Part shown: positions 38,239-46,722 of the stretch, one piece after another
How positions within the stretch are numbered: position 1 is the first letter of the stretch
Layout: every line of letters starts with the position of its first letter
Assembly (NCBI RefSeq): GCF_002159645.1
Contig: NZ_NFJB01000013.1
Location: 32,699-96,698, forward strand
DNA from: Parabacteroides sp. An277
GTDB lineage: Bacteria > Bacteroidota > Bacteroidia > Bacteroidales > Tannerellaceae
DNA length: 64,000 bases
Direction: 5' to 3'
The notes under the pieces: generated by a model
What the model saw: only the letters and a program-made list of their open reading frames with translations
The model's database searches: none
Told to the model about the DNA's origin: nothing
Program-made: the position numbers and the translations under genes

Positions 38239-38760
38239 TCATTGGGTGCCACCGTACCAAGAAGCATACATGTGGTAATTTTTAGCGATTTTCTGGTTTA
38301 TCTCTTTGGATTGCTCCGGGTCGACCTTCTTCACAAACTTAGCCGGTACGCCGGCATAGATGCTGCCCGGTTCGATGATGGTTTTGCTTAATACCACCGA
38401 CCCGGCTGCGACGATGGCACCTTCACCCACGACCGCGTGGTCCATGACGACGGCGCCCATGCCAATCAACGCTCCGTGTTCAATCTTTGCCCCGTGGATG
38501 GTAACGTTGTGCCCAATGGAGACATCATCGCCAATCTCGATGACTGATTTCTCGTAGAGCGTATGCAGGACCGAACCATCTTGGATATTGACGCCATTCC
38601 CGATGCGGATGGAATTCACGTCGCCGCGAATGACCGTCCCAAACCAGATACTGCATCCTTCGCCTATGACGACATCGCCAATGATGGTCGCATTATCGGC
38701 CAAGAAGGTGTTCGCGCCTATCTGGGGCGTAAAGCCTCTTACTGATTTTATCAAAGCCAT
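38239..38760 (-). CDS. Gamma-carbonic-anhydrase-like hexapeptide-repeat protein
   Basis: 173 residues, all left-handed beta-helix: repeating I/V-G-x-x-x-x units such as IRIGNGVNIQDGSVLH, IEIGDDVSIGHNVTIHG and ALIGMGAVVMDHAVVGEGAIVAAG. The three zinc-binding histidines of the family are visible (SVLH, SIGH, TIHG). Homologues are YrdA/PaaY/CaiE. Many bacterial members have no clear carbonic anhydrase activity, so function is open. It stands between the aminopeptidase P and CBM9-like genes, both also on the minus strand. Confidence 0.9.
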   Translation of the reverse strand: MALIKSVRGFTPQIGANTFLADNATIIGDVVIGEGCSIWFGTVIRGDVNSIRIGNGVNIQDGSVLHTLYEKSVIEIGDDVSIGHNVTIHGAKIEHGALIGMGAVVMDHAVVGEGAIVAAGSVVLSKTIIEPGSIYAGVPAKFVKKVDPEQSKEINQKIAKNYHMYASWYGGTQ

Positions 38761-38777
38761 ATTCTCTTTGTTTTATA

Positions 38778-40565
38778 TTAGATTTCCCTTGTTTTCATGC
38801 GGAGCCATTCCCGTTCGTCGTCGGAGAGGGACGGTGCCAGTTTCTCGTATACTTCCTGGTGATATTTATTCAACCAAGCATGTTCGCGCGCCGAAAGCAT
38901 CGAGACGATAATCAGTCGCGTATCGATATAACAAAGCGTGAGTGTCTCCATGTGGAGGAAGCGGCCGAACTCCGTCTCGCTGTCTTCCCGTGTAACAATC
39001 ATATTCTCGGTCCGGATGCCATATTCTCCAGCACGATAAAGTCCCGGTTCGTCGCTCGTGACCATGCCCGGTTCAAGCACCGTCGGATTCTCTTCCATAC
39101 GGATGCTTTGCGGTCCTTCATGCACGTTAAGACAATGCCCAATGCCATGTCCTGTCCCGTGCAGAAAATTCAACCCGGCATCCCACAAAGCTTTACGAGC
39201 CAAGATATCGAGCTGACTGCCACGCGTCCCAGCCGGGAATTTGCTTTTCGCGAGACTAATGGTTCCTTTCAATACGCGCGTGAAGTCTTTACGCATCTGC
39301 TCGGTTGGTTCGCCCAAGGCGATGGTGCGAGTGATGTCGGTTGTACCGTCCATATATTGCGCTCCGCTATCAAGCAAGTAGAGTCCTTCGGGCTTTAATG
39401 TGGCATTGGTCTCAGGCGTGGCGGCATAATGCACGATGGCACCGTGGGCCGCATAAGCCGAGATGCTCTCGAAGCTGTCCATCAAATAATAGGGTTGTTC
39501 GGAGCGGAGGGCCGACAATTTCCGGCTGGCGTCCAGTTCTGTGATGGTTTCTCCCGCCTGCAGAGAGGTCTCCAGCCAATAATAGAACTTTGTAAGCGCC
39601 ACGCCATCCCGCACGACCGCCGCATGGAATCCGTTTAGCTCCGTTTCGTTCTTAATGGCTTTCAATTTATTGGCAGGAGAGGTACCTTCTATCCATTTTA
39701 CCTTTTCAGGCAGATGGCCGAAAATCGCCGCGTTGGTGTGGTTCGGGTCAAGAAGGATGCGCGTCTTGTCCGGCAATTTCTTCAGGTAATCATACAATTT
39801 CGTATAATCGGCCAGGATAACGCCCTCCTTTTGAAGCTGTCGAGCCATTTCTTCCGGTACTTTCTTCGGATGGATAAAGAGGACATTTTCGTTGTTCGAG
39901 ACAAACAGATAGGCGATGGCAACAGGGTTGTAGGCTACGTCCGTCCCACGGATATTGCATGTCCATGCTACTTCATCAAGCGCCGAGAGCACCGTGCAAT
40001 CTGCTCCTGCTTTGTGAAGCGCAAGATGGATGTCTGTCAGTTTATCTTCCGTAGATTTTCCACTAAACTCGACCGGCATTTCAAAGATAGGAGCATCGGG
40101 AATAGCCGGACGGTCTGTCCAGAGCGCATCCAAGAGGTTGATATCTGTCCGCAGGTAAATCCGCCCCCGCCCCAACACGTGTGAAAGGTTCTCTACCTCG
40201 GTCTGGCTCATTGTTTCGCCATCGACGCCTACCTGCGCATGTGGGTCGAGTTCGTCCAACAGGAATTCTCCGATGGAGGGAGTATCTGGCATTTTGAGAC
40301 GGAAAAGGTCGATGCCCGTCCCTTCGAGCTGCATCTCAGCCTGGAGGAAATAGCGCGAGTCCGTCCAAAGTCCCGCTTTATCTGCGGTCACGACAACGGT
40401 ACCAGCCGAGCCGGTGAAGCCCGAAATCCATTCTCTGTATTTCCAGCAAGCTGCGGGATATTCACTCATGTGCGGATCGGCGGTCGGGATGACGTACGCC
40501 GCTGTATCGTTCTTTTTCATTTCTTCCCGCAAGGCGGAAAGGCGTTCTTCGATTCGTGTTTTCAT
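38778..40565 (-). CDS. Xaa-Pro aminopeptidase (aminopeptidase P, M24B)
   Basis: 595 residues: two creatinase-like N-terminal domains (about 1-310) and the pita-bread catalytic domain. Dimetal ligands are visible: two aspartates in LLDSGAQYMDGTTDITRT, the histidine in LHGTGHGIGHCLN, and the glutamates in TSDEPGLY and GIRTENMIVT. It cleaves N-terminal residues before proline. Length and C-terminal cap (CYIDTRLI onward) fit the long eukaryote-like form common in Bacteroidota. A −7 box lies at 40590-40597. Confidence 0.95.
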   Translation of the reverse strand: MKTRIEERLSALREEMKKNDTAAYVIPTADPHMSEYPAACWKYREWISGFTGSAGTVVVTADKAGLWTDSRYFLQAEMQLEGTGIDLFRLKMPDTPSIGEFLLDELDPHAQVGVDGETMSQTEVENLSHVLGRGRIYLRTDINLLDALWTDRPAIPDAPIFEMPVEFSGKSTEDKLTDIHLALHKAGADCTVLSALDEVAWTCNIRGTDVAYNPVAIAYLFVSNNENVLFIHPKKVPEEMARQLQKEGVILADYTKLYDYLKKLPDKTRILLDPNHTNAAIFGHLPEKVKWIEGTSPANKLKAIKNETELNGFHAAVVRDGVALTKFYYWLETSLQAGETITELDASRKLSALRSEQPYYLMDSFESISAYAAHGAIVHYAATPETNATLKPEGLYLLDSGAQYMDGTTDITRTIALGEPTEQMRKDFTRVLKGTISLAKSKFPAGTRGSQLDILARKALWDAGLNFLHGTGHGIGHCLNVHEGPQSIRMEENPTVLEPGMVTSDEPGLYRAGEYGIRTENMIVTREDSETEFGRFLHMETLTLCYIDTRLIIVSMLSAREHAWLNKYHQEVYEKLAPSLSDDEREWLRMKTREI

Positions 40566-40589
40566 TGCATTTCTATTTTATGAGACGCA

Positions 40590-40597
40590 CAAAGATA
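40590..40597 (-). promoter_or_regulatory. −7 box (TATCTTTG) for the aminopeptidase P gene
   Basis: TATCTTTG on the minus strand, 25 bp before the start codon, in the 339-bp divergent gap to porQ. The middle of that gap (40600-40875) shows no gene or repeat to me. Confidence 0.6.
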
Positions 40598-40877
40598 CGC
40601 ATTTTGTCGAAACCACCCTATTTTTCCTTGCGAAAAAGACCGCTGGGGCGTGAAGAGAGTCATTGAAGCCTCTTTCCGGGGCTTGTTTCCCTTCTTCATG
40701 CGTTTCCGCATCCTTTTCAATTCATTTCAGGGGTGAATCAAGGTAAAAAAGTACTTTCGGATGGGGAAGAAGGACATTGGCATGGCCGCGAAGGACAGAT
40801 GGAAGCTCCCAAACGCATTATTCAAGCGGGCGATATACTTTTTTGTCCATTTCTCCGTTCTGTTTAGAGGAAATCAG

Positions 40878-40885
40878 TAACTTTG
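40878..40885 (+). promoter_or_regulatory. −7 box (TAACTTTG) for the porQ operon
   Basis: TAACTTTG matches TAnnTTTG, about 20 bp before the start codon; no −33 TTG at the ideal distance. Confidence 0.55.
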
Positions 40886-40904
40886 AACCCGTTTTTTGGA
40901 AAAG

Positions 40905-41906
40905 ATGATGAGAAAATACCTATACATTATGTATATGTGCGTGCTGGCAATAGCGGCGCGGGCGCAGGTAGGTGACGAGGCGTATAGTTTTTTGCTGCTC
41001 CCGACGTCGACGCACGCCGCGGCATTGGGTGGACATACCGTATCGCTTGTCGAGACCGACCCGTCGTTGGGGTTCCACAATCCGGCGCTCTTGGGCGGTG
41101 AGATGGACAATATGTTGAACCTGACGTATATGAATTATATCTCGGATATCAATGTAGGAAGTGCTATTTACACCAAGGCTTTTAAGGACAAAGGCGCATG
41201 GGGTGTGGGTGCGAGCTTCTTCAGTTATGGAAAAATCGAGGAATATTCGGAAGAGAACGTATACATAGGTGATGCTTCGGCCAAGGATATCAACGTGCAA
41301 GGTTTCTTTGCGTATGATTTGAGCGAGAAGTGGCGCGGCGGCGTGTCGCTTAAGTTGCTCTATTCGGCCATGGCGGATTTTTCCTCGTTCGGGTTGGGTG
41401 TCGACGCAGGACTGAGTTATTACGATTCGGAAAAGAAATTTTCGTTCGGGTTCACCTTGAAGAATATCGGCGCACAGCTCAAAGCCTATCATGAAGAACG
41501 GCAGAAGATGCCGTGGGACATCCAACTGGGTATCTCGAAGCAAATGGCACATGCGCCGATTCGTCTTTCGCTGACGGCGATGTATCTGAATAAATGGAAA
41601 TTCGACTATGTGGATGCGAACGACGATACATACGACGGTGACAGTTTTGGGCAAGCGTTGCTGAAGCATTTTGTGGTGGGTGTCGATTGGTTGCCATCCG
41701 AAAACTTCTGGGTTGGCGTGGGCTATAACCCCAAGCGGGGCATGGACATGAAACGGGAAGGAGGCAGCTTCTTGTCGGGCTTCTCGGCAGGTGCGGGTTT
41801 GCATATCAAGATGTTTGATGTCGGCGTTTCGGTGGCGAAATATCATCCTTCAGCCATGTCGCTGATGATGAACGTGGCCGTGCGTTTCTCCGATTTTAAA
41901 TTATGA
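40905..41906 (+). CDS. porQ: Type IX secretion system protein PorQ
   Basis: 333 residues from ATG 40905 (ATG 40908 is equally possible). Signal peptide to about ARAQV, then an outer-membrane beta-barrel-like body. Family hallmarks: SFLLLPTSTHAAALGGHTVSL, DPSLGFHNPALL, LTYMNYISDINVGSA and a C-terminal strand ending SDFKL. PorQ forms an outer-membrane complex with PorU, PorV and PorZ that modifies and anchors T9SS cargo. It precedes cmk and ispH, as in Porphyromonas. Presence of PorQ suggests, but does not prove, a working type IX system. Confidence 0.9.
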   Translation: MMRKYLYIMYMCVLAIAARAQVGDEAYSFLLLPTSTHAAALGGHTVSLVETDPSLGFHNPALLGGEMDNMLNLTYMNYISDINVGSAIYTKAFKDKGAWGVGASFFSYGKIEEYSEENVYIGDASAKDINVQGFFAYDLSEKWRGGVSLKLLYSAMADFSSFGLGVDAGLSYYDSEKKFSFGFTLKNIGAQLKAYHEERQKMPWDIQLGISKQMAHAPIRLSLTAMYLNKWKFDYVDANDDTYDGDSFGQALLKHFVVGVDWLPSENFWVGVGYNPKRGMDMKREGGSFLSGFSAGAGLHIKMFDVGVSVAKYHPSAMSLMMNVAVRFSDFKL

Positions 41907-41918
41907 TGAGGAATGATT

Positions 41919-42617
41919 ATGAATAAGCAGAAAAAGATAGTAATCGCCATCGATGGCCACTCTTCGAGCGGTAAGAGTACGATGGCAAAAGATTTGGCTC
42001 GCGAGCTGGGCTATGTGTATATTGATACGGGCGCGATGTATCGGGCTGTTACGCTTTATGCGCTCCGGAAAGGGTTGATTCGCGATGGAAAAATCGACGA
42101 GGCGGCGTTGGAGGCGGCCTTGCCCGATATCCACATCTCTTTCCAATTCAACGCGGAGGCCGGCCGGCCAGATACGTATCTGAACGGAGAAAAGGTAGAG
42201 CGCGAGATTCGGGGCATGGAGGTGTCTGATTGGGTCAGTCCCATTGCTGCCTTGGGTTTTGTGCGCCGGGCCATGGTCGAAAAGCAACAGGCGATGGGGA
42301 AGGAGAAAGGAATCGTGATGGACGGGCGCGATATTGGCACGGCTGTCTTTCCGGATGCGGAGTTGAAATTCTTTGTCACCGCTTCGCCGGAAGTGCGTGC
42401 CCAGCGTCGGTTGGACGAGCTCCAGGCGAAGGGCGAAACCGTTTCCTACGACGAAGTATTGGAGAATGTGAAGAAACGCGATTATATCGATTCAACCCGC
42501 GCTGAAAGTCCGCTCCGCCAAGCTCCCGACGCTCTCGTGCTGGATAATTCCCACATGACGTTGGCCGCACAAAAGGCGTGGCTCATGCGGCAGGTACAAT
42601 TAAAAATGAACAATTAA
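41919..42617 (+). CDS. cmk: Cytidylate kinase
   Basis: 232 residues from the ATG at 41919, with GAGGA 8 nt upstream (an ATG two codons earlier is possible). Phosphorylates CMP and dCMP. Motifs: P-loop [54 protein letters not shown], and RAQRR in the lid. It lies 12 bp after porQ. A hairpin terminator (42647-42677) lies between cmk and ispH. Confidence 0.96.
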   Translation: MNKQKKIVIAIDGHSSSGKSTMAKDLARELGYVYIDTGAMYRAVTLYALRKGLIRDGKIDEAALEAALPDIHISFQFNAEAGRPDTYLNGEKVEREIRGMEVSDWVSPIAALGFVRRAMVEKQQAMGKEKGIVMDGRDIGTAVFPDAELKFFVTASPEVRAQRRLDELQAKGETVSYDEVLENVKKRDYIDSTRAESPLRQAPDALVLDNSHMTLAAQKAWLMRQVQLKMNN

Positions 42618-42646
42618 AAATGAATAATGAACCATTGGTGCAGAGT

Positions 42647-42677
42647 GTAAAAAAAGCGGAGCCTTCCGTTTTTTTAC
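42647..42677 (+). terminator. Rho-independent terminator after cmk (works in both directions)
   Basis: GTAAAAAAAGC-GGA pairs with TCC-GTTTTTTTAC (one bulged base) around GCCT. T runs lie on both strands. AT-rich inverted repeats (CAATTAAAAAT / TTTTTAATTG) flank it. Confidence 0.7.
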
Positions 42678-42698
42678 TTTTTACCTTTTAATTTTTAA

Positions 42699-43571
42699 TT
42701 GAACAACGTGATTGTCGAAATAGATAACAGTTCGGGCTTTTGCTTTGGCGTGGTGAATGCCATCAGCAGTGCCGAGCGTGAATTGAAGAATACGGATACG
42801 CTCTATTGCTTGGGGGATATTGTGCATAATAGTCTGGAAGTAGAGCGGCTGGAGGCGCTGGGCTTGCGCACGATAGACCACGCGGAGTTTGCCCGCCTCG
42901 AAGGGCAGAAGGTGTTGCTCCGTGCGCATGGCGAACCACCTTCGACATACGAGACGGCGGAACGGAACCGGATTCAGATTGTCGATGCGACCTGCCCCGT
43001 CGTGCTCCAATTGCAGAAGAAAATCCATCATTGCTATCAAGAGACGCGCGGAAGCCATACACAAATCGTGATTTATGGGAAAAAGGGCCATGCCGAAGTG
43101 AATGGTTTGGTAGGGCAGACCGACGGCACGGCGATTGTCGTAGAAAAGGCAGATGATTTGGACCGCTTGGATTTCTCGCGCAATATCAGTCTCTTCTCGC
43201 AAACAACCAAGTCTTTGGATGGTTTCCGTTCGATTGTGGCGGAAATCGAAAAGCGGTTGGGCGAAGGTGTCCAGTTTGATTATCATGATACCATCTGCCG
43301 CCAAGTGGCCAACCGTTTGCCGAATATCCAGAAGTTTGCCCTGGCGCATGATTGGGTTTATTTCGTAGCCGGGAAGAAAAGCTCGAACGGGCGGATGCTT
43401 TTCGAAGAATGCCGGAAAGCCAATCCGCATAGCCAGTTTATTTCTTCGGAAGAGGAGATTACCGAACCGCTTGCGAAAGAGGTCCGGCGCGTCGGTGTCT
43501 GTGGCGCGACTTCCACGCCGAAATGGCTGATGGAAAAGATTGCAGAGAAAATTCGGCAGATTAATGGATAA
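42699..43571 (+). CDS. ispH: 4-hydroxy-3-methylbut-2-enyl diphosphate reductase IspH
   Basis: 290 residues. Last enzyme of the MEP isoprenoid pathway; makes IPP and DMAPP. The three cysteines that hold the Fe-S cluster are present: GFCFGVV, DATCPVV and VGVCGATSTPKW. There is no ATG at the conserved N-terminus: the choices are TTG at 42699 or GTG at 42708 (MIVEIDNSSGFC), either of which fits. It follows a terminator, so it may have a separate promoter or depend on read-through. Confidence 0.95.
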   Translation: MNNVIVEIDNSSGFCFGVVNAISSAERELKNTDTLYCLGDIVHNSLEVERLEALGLRTIDHAEFARLEGQKVLLRAHGEPPSTYETAERNRIQIVDATCPVVLQLQKKIHHCYQETRGSHTQIVIYGKKGHAEVNGLVGQTDGTAIVVEKADDLDRLDFSRNISLFSQTTKSLDGFRSIVAEIEKRLGEGVQFDYHDTICRQVANRLPNIQKFALAHDWVYFVAGKKSSNGRMLFEECRKANPHSQFISSEEEITEPLAKEVRRVGVCGATSTPKWLMEKIAEKIRQING

Positions 43572-43586
43572 TTGGCAAATAAATAT

Positions 43587-43594
43587 TACTTTTG
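43587..43594 (+). promoter_or_regulatory. −7 box (TACTTTTG) for pfkA
   Basis: TACTTTTG matches TAnnTTTG, 25 bp before the start codon. Confidence 0.5.
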
Positions 43595-43619
43595 TCTCGA
43601 ACTTTAAAACAAGAATTTT

Positions 43620-44600
43620 ATGCCTGCAATAAAGTGTGTTGGTATTTTGACTTCCGGGGGCGATGCTCCGGGAATGAATGCAGCCATCCGTGCCGTGACA
43701 CGTGCTGCAATTTATAGTGGAATCCGAGTAAAAGGAATTTACCGCGGTTACAAAGGAATGATTACCGATGAAATCGAGGAGTTCAAAACTCAGAACGTGA
43801 GTAACATCATTCAGCGGGGCGGAACGATTCTGAAGACGGCCCGTTGCATGGAATTCAAGACTCCGGAGGGGCGTAAGCAAGCCTATGATAAATTGTGCGA
43901 ACATGGGATTGATTCGCTCGTCGTTATCGGCGGGGATGGTTCGCTGACCGGGGCACGTATCTTCGCGGAAGAGTTTAATATGCCGATTGTCGGTCTGCCG
44001 GGTACCATCGACAATGACCTGTGGGGTACCGACGTGACGATTGGATACGATACAGCCTTGAATACCATCATGGAGTGTGTCGATAAAATCCGTGATACGG
44101 CTACTTCCCACGAGCGTTTGTTCTTTATCGAAGTCATGGGACGCGATGCGGGCTTCCTGGCACTCAACGGCGCGATTGCGTCGGGCGCAGAGGCGGCGAT
44201 TATCCCGGAAATTTCGTTGGAGAAGGACCAATTGGCGGAGATGATCGAGACAGGTTTCCGCAAATCGAAGAACAGTAGTATCGTGCTGGTGGCTGAAAGT
44301 GACGTGACGGGCGGCGCTATGGGCGTGGCTGAACGCGTGAAGAAGGAGTATCCGCAGTTTGAAGTGCGCGTCTCTATCCTTGGCCATTTGCAGCGCGGTG
44401 GTTCGCCTTCGGCTCAAGACCGTATCCTCGCGACTCGCATGGGTGTGGCTGCCGTGGATGCGTTGCTTGATGGGCAGCGGAACGTGATGATTGGTATCCA
44501 GAACGACGAAATCGTGAACGTGCCGTTCTCGAAGGCTATCAAGAACAACAAGCCTATCAACCGCGACTTGCTGAATGCGTTGCGCATCTCTTCTATTTAA
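43620..44600 (+). CDS. pfkA: ATP-dependent 6-phosphofructokinase
   Basis: 326 residues, usual for bacterial PfkA. Commits fructose 6-phosphate to glycolysis. Motifs: [19 protein letters not shown] (ATP site), [11 protein letters not shown] (GGDGS marks ATP rather than pyrophosphate as donor), [20 protein letters not shown] with the catalytic aspartate, EVMGRDAGF and [16 protein letters not shown] good terminator follows (44631-44662). Confidence 0.97.
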   Translation: MPAIKCVGILTSGGDAPGMNAAIRAVTRAAIYSGIRVKGIYRGYKGMITDEIEEFKTQNVSNIIQRGGTILKTARCMEFKTPEGRKQAYDKLCEHGIDSLVVIGGDGSLTGARIFAEEFNMPIVGLPGTIDNDLWGTDVTIGYDTALNTIMECVDKIRDTATSHERLFFIEVMGRDAGFLALNGAIASGAEAAIIPEISLEKDQLAEMIETGFRKSKNSSIVLVAESDVTGGAMGVAERVKKEYPQFEVRVSILGHLQRGGSPSAQDRILATRMGVAAVDALLDGQRNVMIGIQNDEIVNVPFSKAIKNNKPINRDLLNALRISSI

Positions 44601-44630
44601 AAACCTAATATTTTTTTTCATAATGAATAA

Positions 44631-44662
44631 AGCCGTTCGGGAGTTTCCCGGCGGCTTTTTTC
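44631..44662 (+). terminator. Rho-independent terminator of pfkA
   Basis: AGCCGTTCGGGA pairs with TCCCGGCGGCT around GTT and is followed by TTTTT. Confidence 0.85.
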
Positions 44663-44835
44663 GTTCTTTTTGCTTGATCAAAAAGAACCAAAAAATCAAG
44701 GCTTACACTCCAGAGGCTACCCATTCTCGCTGCTCCGCTGAAATCTCGGAAAACTCGCTTCGCTCAAACAGCCGAGATTTCTTCACGCTCCGCCCCGGAA
44801 TGGGCTTTACGCCTCTTCCGTTAGGCCGGTTTCGT
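44661..44835. repeat. Hairpin-rich intergenic repeat
   Basis: TTCTTTTTG-CTTGAT-CAAAAAGAA is a perfect hairpin; further on GAAATCTCGG (44739) pairs with CCGAGATTTC (44772). This layout resembles a dispersed repeat that I recall from other Bacteroidota genomes, usually behind genes. No coding frame is recognisable. Confidence 0.55.
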
Positions 44836-44845
44836 AATAATGGAT

Positions 44846-45018
44846 AATTGACAATGGACAATTTCCCCCGTTCGTAGGGGCGGAATGCTTCCGCCCTTCT
44901 CTGCGTTCCAACGGTTATTTATGGAAAACAATGGGGCACAAAAAGGGCGGGCAAAAAAATAGGGCGGATTCAATCCGCCCCTACAAGCATATTAATTGTC
45001 AATTGTCCATTGTCAATT
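44846..45018. mobile_element. MITE-like element with 18-bp terminal inverted repeats
   Basis: The 18-nt AATTGACAATGGACAATT at 44846-44863 is repeated in perfect inverted form at 45001-45018. Inside are a second inverted pair around GTAGGGGCGGA/TCCGCCCCTAC and the poly-A-rich centre. About 173 bp, with no gene. Its right end lies directly at the stop codon of the DUF6261 gene. Confidence 0.65.
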
Positions 45019-45023
45019 GACAA

Positions 45024-46103
45024 TTACCACAACGTGATGGGCTCCGGATATTCCACCACCAGCGGGCTGCCGCCATCGTAGGTTTCGATACGGACTTTAT
45101 ATTGACCTTCCGTTAAGTCTGGTACCATCGTAAATTCGCAACTGGTCTCTGTGACGTTGCTGATGGTCGCGGCTTTGATCCATTCGATGTAATCCTGATC
45201 ATTGACAAGCCCGATGACGTGCTCCAGCGTGCCGTCCGCACCTTTCAGCGTGAAGCCTTTATAGTTTACGCCAGTTTGCTTGCCTCGCTCGATGCGGTTC
45301 GGATTCTCCGGGTCGCCTCCCTCTTTTTGGTAGACAGCAGTGATTTCGGGCGTGACGGGTTCGGGGGTCGGTTCGTCGCCACCCTCGTCTGGTTTTGTAT
45401 TGGGTTTCTGGCCTAACACTTGTTGCTTGATGCGTTTGATTTCCTCGTTCTGATGCTTGGCAAACGCGATGTAATCCTCGTTGTCGTCTTCCATGAGCAT
45501 GTAGGCGTTAATCACCAGCATCAGATTGCGATACGCCTCGTCGACCTTCAGCCTCGCCTGCTTCATGGCGCCCACCGTCCGCGCCGCATATTCGTCTGCC
45601 CGCTGCTGGATGAGGTCATTCACCTTATCGTTGGCCGTTTTCAGTTGCGTTACGACGGAGGTCAGGCTCAGCGCCTCCACTTGTTCCGCATATTTGTCCT
45701 CCAAGTCAGCGATGAAATTCTTCAGCAAACCAGTTTCCTTATCCAACTGTGCTCGCGTATTAATGTGGTAATCCTTAATGTGTTGGTTTAATACTTTGGC
45801 AGCTTCTGCCATCTCCGGAATCGCGATGCCCAGCATTTTAGCCACCATCTGCTTGTAGCTTATATATAAGGTATCGCGCAAATCATCATTTTTCTTGATT
45901 TCATCCGTCAAGAAACTCTTCCGTGAAGTCTTCAACGCCTCATCCTCAACCAAAAAGGCTGCATCATAGGGCATAAGCACCTTTGCGCAATGTTCATTAA
46001 TGGTCGCATTGGCTTTCACCTGCGCCAGCGTGTTAGCATGGTACGCATAATGCGCGCCATTATTCAACCGTTCAAGTCCAATAGAATCAATTAAATCAAC
46101 CAT
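45024..46103 (-). CDS. DUF6261 family protein with C-terminal Ig-like domain
   Basis: 359 residues, no signal peptide. The N-terminal part (about 1-225) is all helical with no recognisable catalytic motif (IGLERLNNGAHYAYH start, then coiled-coil-like stretches); it matches DUF6261 by pattern. A low-complexity Pro/Glu linker (PNTKPDEGGDEPTPEPVTPE) leads to an Ig-like beta domain (about 255-359, ENPNRIERGKQ, GQYKVRIETYDGG). The stop codon lies at the edge of a MITE-like repeat. Function unknown. The 619-bp gap upstream holds a ten-unit 41-bp array. Confidence 0.7.
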   Translation of the reverse strand: MVDLIDSIGLERLNNGAHYAYHANTLAQVKANATINEHCAKVLMPYDAAFLVEDEALKTSRKSFLTDEIKKNDDLRDTLYISYKQMVAKMLGIAIPEMAEAAKVLNQHIKDYHINTRAQLDKETGLLKNFIADLEDKYAEQVEALSLTSVVTQLKTANDKVNDLIQQRADEYAARTVGAMKQARLKVDEAYRNLMLVINAYMLMEDDNEDYIAFAKHQNEEIKRIKQQVLGQKPNTKPDEGGDEPTPEPVTPEITAVYQKEGGDPENPNRIERGKQTGVNYKGFTLKGADGTLEHVIGLVNDQDYIEWIKAATISNVTETSCEFTMVPDLTEGQYKVRIETYDGGSPLVVEYPEPITLW

Positions 46104-46171
46104 ACTTTATATTTTTCTTGATTATACCCCAAAGTTACAATTTTTTTTGTGAAGCTAATCTTTAAATCCAA

Positions 46172-46555
46172 AGAATCAATGATTCTATCTTCATACAGCG
46201 CTGTAACAGACAAGAATCAATGATTCTATCTTCATGCAATATTGCAACAGATAAGAATCAATGATTCTATCTTCATGCAATATTGCGAAAGATAAGAATC
46301 AATGATTCTATCTTCATGCAGTATTGCGACAGATAAGAATCAATGATTCTATCTTCATGCAATATTGAGACAGACAAGAATCAATGATTCTATCTTCGTA
46401 CAGTATTGCGACAGACAAGAATCAATGATTCTATCTTCATGCAATATTGCGACAGATAAGAATCAATGATTCTATCTTCATGCAGTATTGCGACAGACAA
46501 GAATTAATGATTCTATCTTCATGCAGTATTGCGACAGACAAGAATCAATGATTCT
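46172..46555. repeat. Ten-unit 41-bp array with AGAATCAATGATTCT palindrome
   Basis: The 15-nt palindrome starts at 46172, 46213, 46254, 46295, 46336, 46377, 46418, 46459, 46500 and 46541, exactly 41 bp apart throughout. The 26-nt intervals are near-identical and hold a second palindrome (GCAATATTGC). The array fills most of the divergent gap between the DUF6261 gene and the plug-only TonB-family gene. Confidence 0.95.
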
Positions 46556-46677
46556 TCTTTTATGCAGCAGTATAATAGTTTGGAAATACTATTTTTGAAG
46601 ATTTTTCTTACAGAAAGAATATAGAAAAATAGGCGTAGAAAAGCGGTATATTCGTTTCATTTCTAAATTTATTCCCC

Positions 46678-46685
46678 TAATTTTG
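46678..46685 (+). promoter_or_regulatory. −7 box (TAATTTTG) for the TonB-plug gene
   Basis: TAATTTTG matches TAnnTTTG, 37 bp before the start codon and about 120 bp downstream of the 41-bp array. Confidence 0.5.
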
Positions 46686-46722
46686 TAACACATTTATCGT
46701 TTAACTAAAAAACAAAAAGAGT

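Noticed and set aside
42681..44699. 672-codon frame on the minus strand
   Set aside because: It lies antisense to ispH and pfkA, both of which carry complete family motifs; the minus-strand translation has none. An open shadow frame.
46172..46555. CRISPR array
   Set aside because: The intervals are nearly identical, so they are not spacers.
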